Part shown: positions 14,812 through 14,994 of the stretch, in pieces
Layout: each line of letters begins with the position of its first letter
Position numbering within the stretch: the stretch's first letter is position 1
Assembly: GCA_023386765.1 (NCBI GenBank)
Contig: JAEWJD010000428.1
Location: 1-14,994, forward strand
Length of the DNA stretch: 14,994 bases
Direction: 5' to 3'
Origin: Pseudomonadota bacterium
GTDB taxonomy: Bacteria; Pseudomonadota; Gammaproteobacteria; Burkholderiales; Burkholderiaceae_B
Program-made: the position numbers and the translations under genes
The notes under the pieces: generated by a model
The model's database searches: none
Seen by the model: the letters and a program-made list of their open reading frames with translations, nothing else
Told to the model about the DNA's origin: nothing

Positions 14812-14842
14812 AGTGTGAAGCTTCCCATCATGGGAAGGTCAA
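14812..14842 (-). promoter_or_regulatory. CueR/MerR-type promoter and operator of the copZ-like gene
   Basis: On the minus strand a -35 TTGACC (plus-strand 14837-14842) is followed by a 19 bp spacer and a weak -10 CACACT (14812-14817). The spacer holds the dyad ACCTTCC-N7-GGAAGCT (14819-14839). The overlong spacer with a centred dyad is the hallmark of MerR-family activation, and the ACCTTCC/GGAAGgT arms are the CueR type. Copper(I)-dependent induction is expected. Confidence 0.85.
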
Positions 14843-14868
14843 GCTGCTTATGCCGCCGGCCCGACGCC

Positions 14869-14994
14869 TCAATGGTTTTCTTGGGCGTGATTGAGGGTGT
14901 AGCGCGGAATTTCCACCGTCAGGTCTTCGTCGGCCACGACCGCCTGGCAACTGAGCCGCGACTGCGGCTGCAGGCCCCAGGCCCGGTCCAGCAG
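14869..14994 (-). CDS. fdx: [2Fe-2S] ferredoxin, C-terminal end (5' part beyond the window)
   Basis: The last 41 codons of an isc-type (adrenodoxin-like) ferredoxin, stop TGA at 14869-14871. The visible DRAWGLQPQSRLSCQAVV carries the fourth cluster cysteine in the conserved RLSCQ, followed by DEDLTVEIPRYTLNHAQENH, the standard tail of Fdx proteins from the ISC system. Such ferredoxins deliver electrons for Fe-S cluster assembly in the cytosol. The remaining cysteines lie outside the window. The copZ promoter begins about 27 bp after the stop; I see no terminator in between and no iscX gene following. Confidence 0.92.
   Translation of the reverse strand: MLDRAWGLQPQSRLSCQAVVADEDLTVEIPRYTLNHAQENH

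Noticed and set aside
14781..14831. Upstream extension of the copZ frame
   Set aside because: It would start in the CueR operator, downstream of its own -10, and ATG 14780 has a strong ribosome site.

Overview
This is a GC-rich window (most third codon positions are G or C) with no rRNA, tRNA, CRISPR array or insertion sequence that I can see. A Bug-family periplasmic binding protein, a large classical autotransporter, LysR regulators of the GcvA type and an isc-type ferredoxin next to a CueR-type copper promoter together suggest a betaproteobacterium, most likely of the Alcaligenaceae (Bordetella/Achromobacter-like). That assignment rests on gene content, not on a database match.

Region 1 (1-5278, minus strand) is one tightly packed operon read right to left: aspartate-dehydrogenase-like enzyme, divergent short-chain dehydrogenase (SDR), RraA/HMG-aldolase-like enzyme, Gfo/Idh/MocA oxidoreductase, ABC ATPase and ABC permease, which runs off the left edge. 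Gaps are 3 to 38 bp and each gene has its own Shine-Dalgarno. It looks like an uptake-plus-catabolism unit for an unidentified organic acid or polyamine-like substrate. A LysR regulator (5441-6442, plus) is divergent from it, and the 162 bp between them hold an inverted repeat suited to LysR control.

Region 2 (6567-8922, minus) holds an orphan Bug-type solute receptor, convergent with lysR, and an MFS transporter. Upstream of the MFS gene, at 8985-9003, is a good Fur box that also overlaps a candidate promoter for the divergent plus-strand pair: a P-loop NTPase (9108-9692) that overlaps by ATGA a chromosomal AadA-type aminoglycoside nucleotidyltransferase (9689-10486). The AadA protein keeps every catalytic and streptomycin-contact residue I can place.

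Region 3 (10505-13825, minus) is a 1106-residue type Va autotransporter whose N-terminal passenger is a zinc metallopeptidase (HELGH plus a downstream SHx7LM motif), followed by a beta-helix, a pertactin-like autochaperone segment and a C-terminal beta-barrel.

Region 4 (14112-14994) has a small hypothetical protein (plus), a copZ-like copper chaperone (minus) with a classic MerR/CueR promoter and a strong intrinsic terminator, and the 3' end of a [2Fe-2S] ferredoxin gene (minus) at the right edge.

The most distinctive items are the metallopeptidase autotransporter, the putatively iron-responsive MFS/NTPase/aadA divergon, and the uncharacterised operon with an SDR that lacks its catalytic Tyr and Lys.
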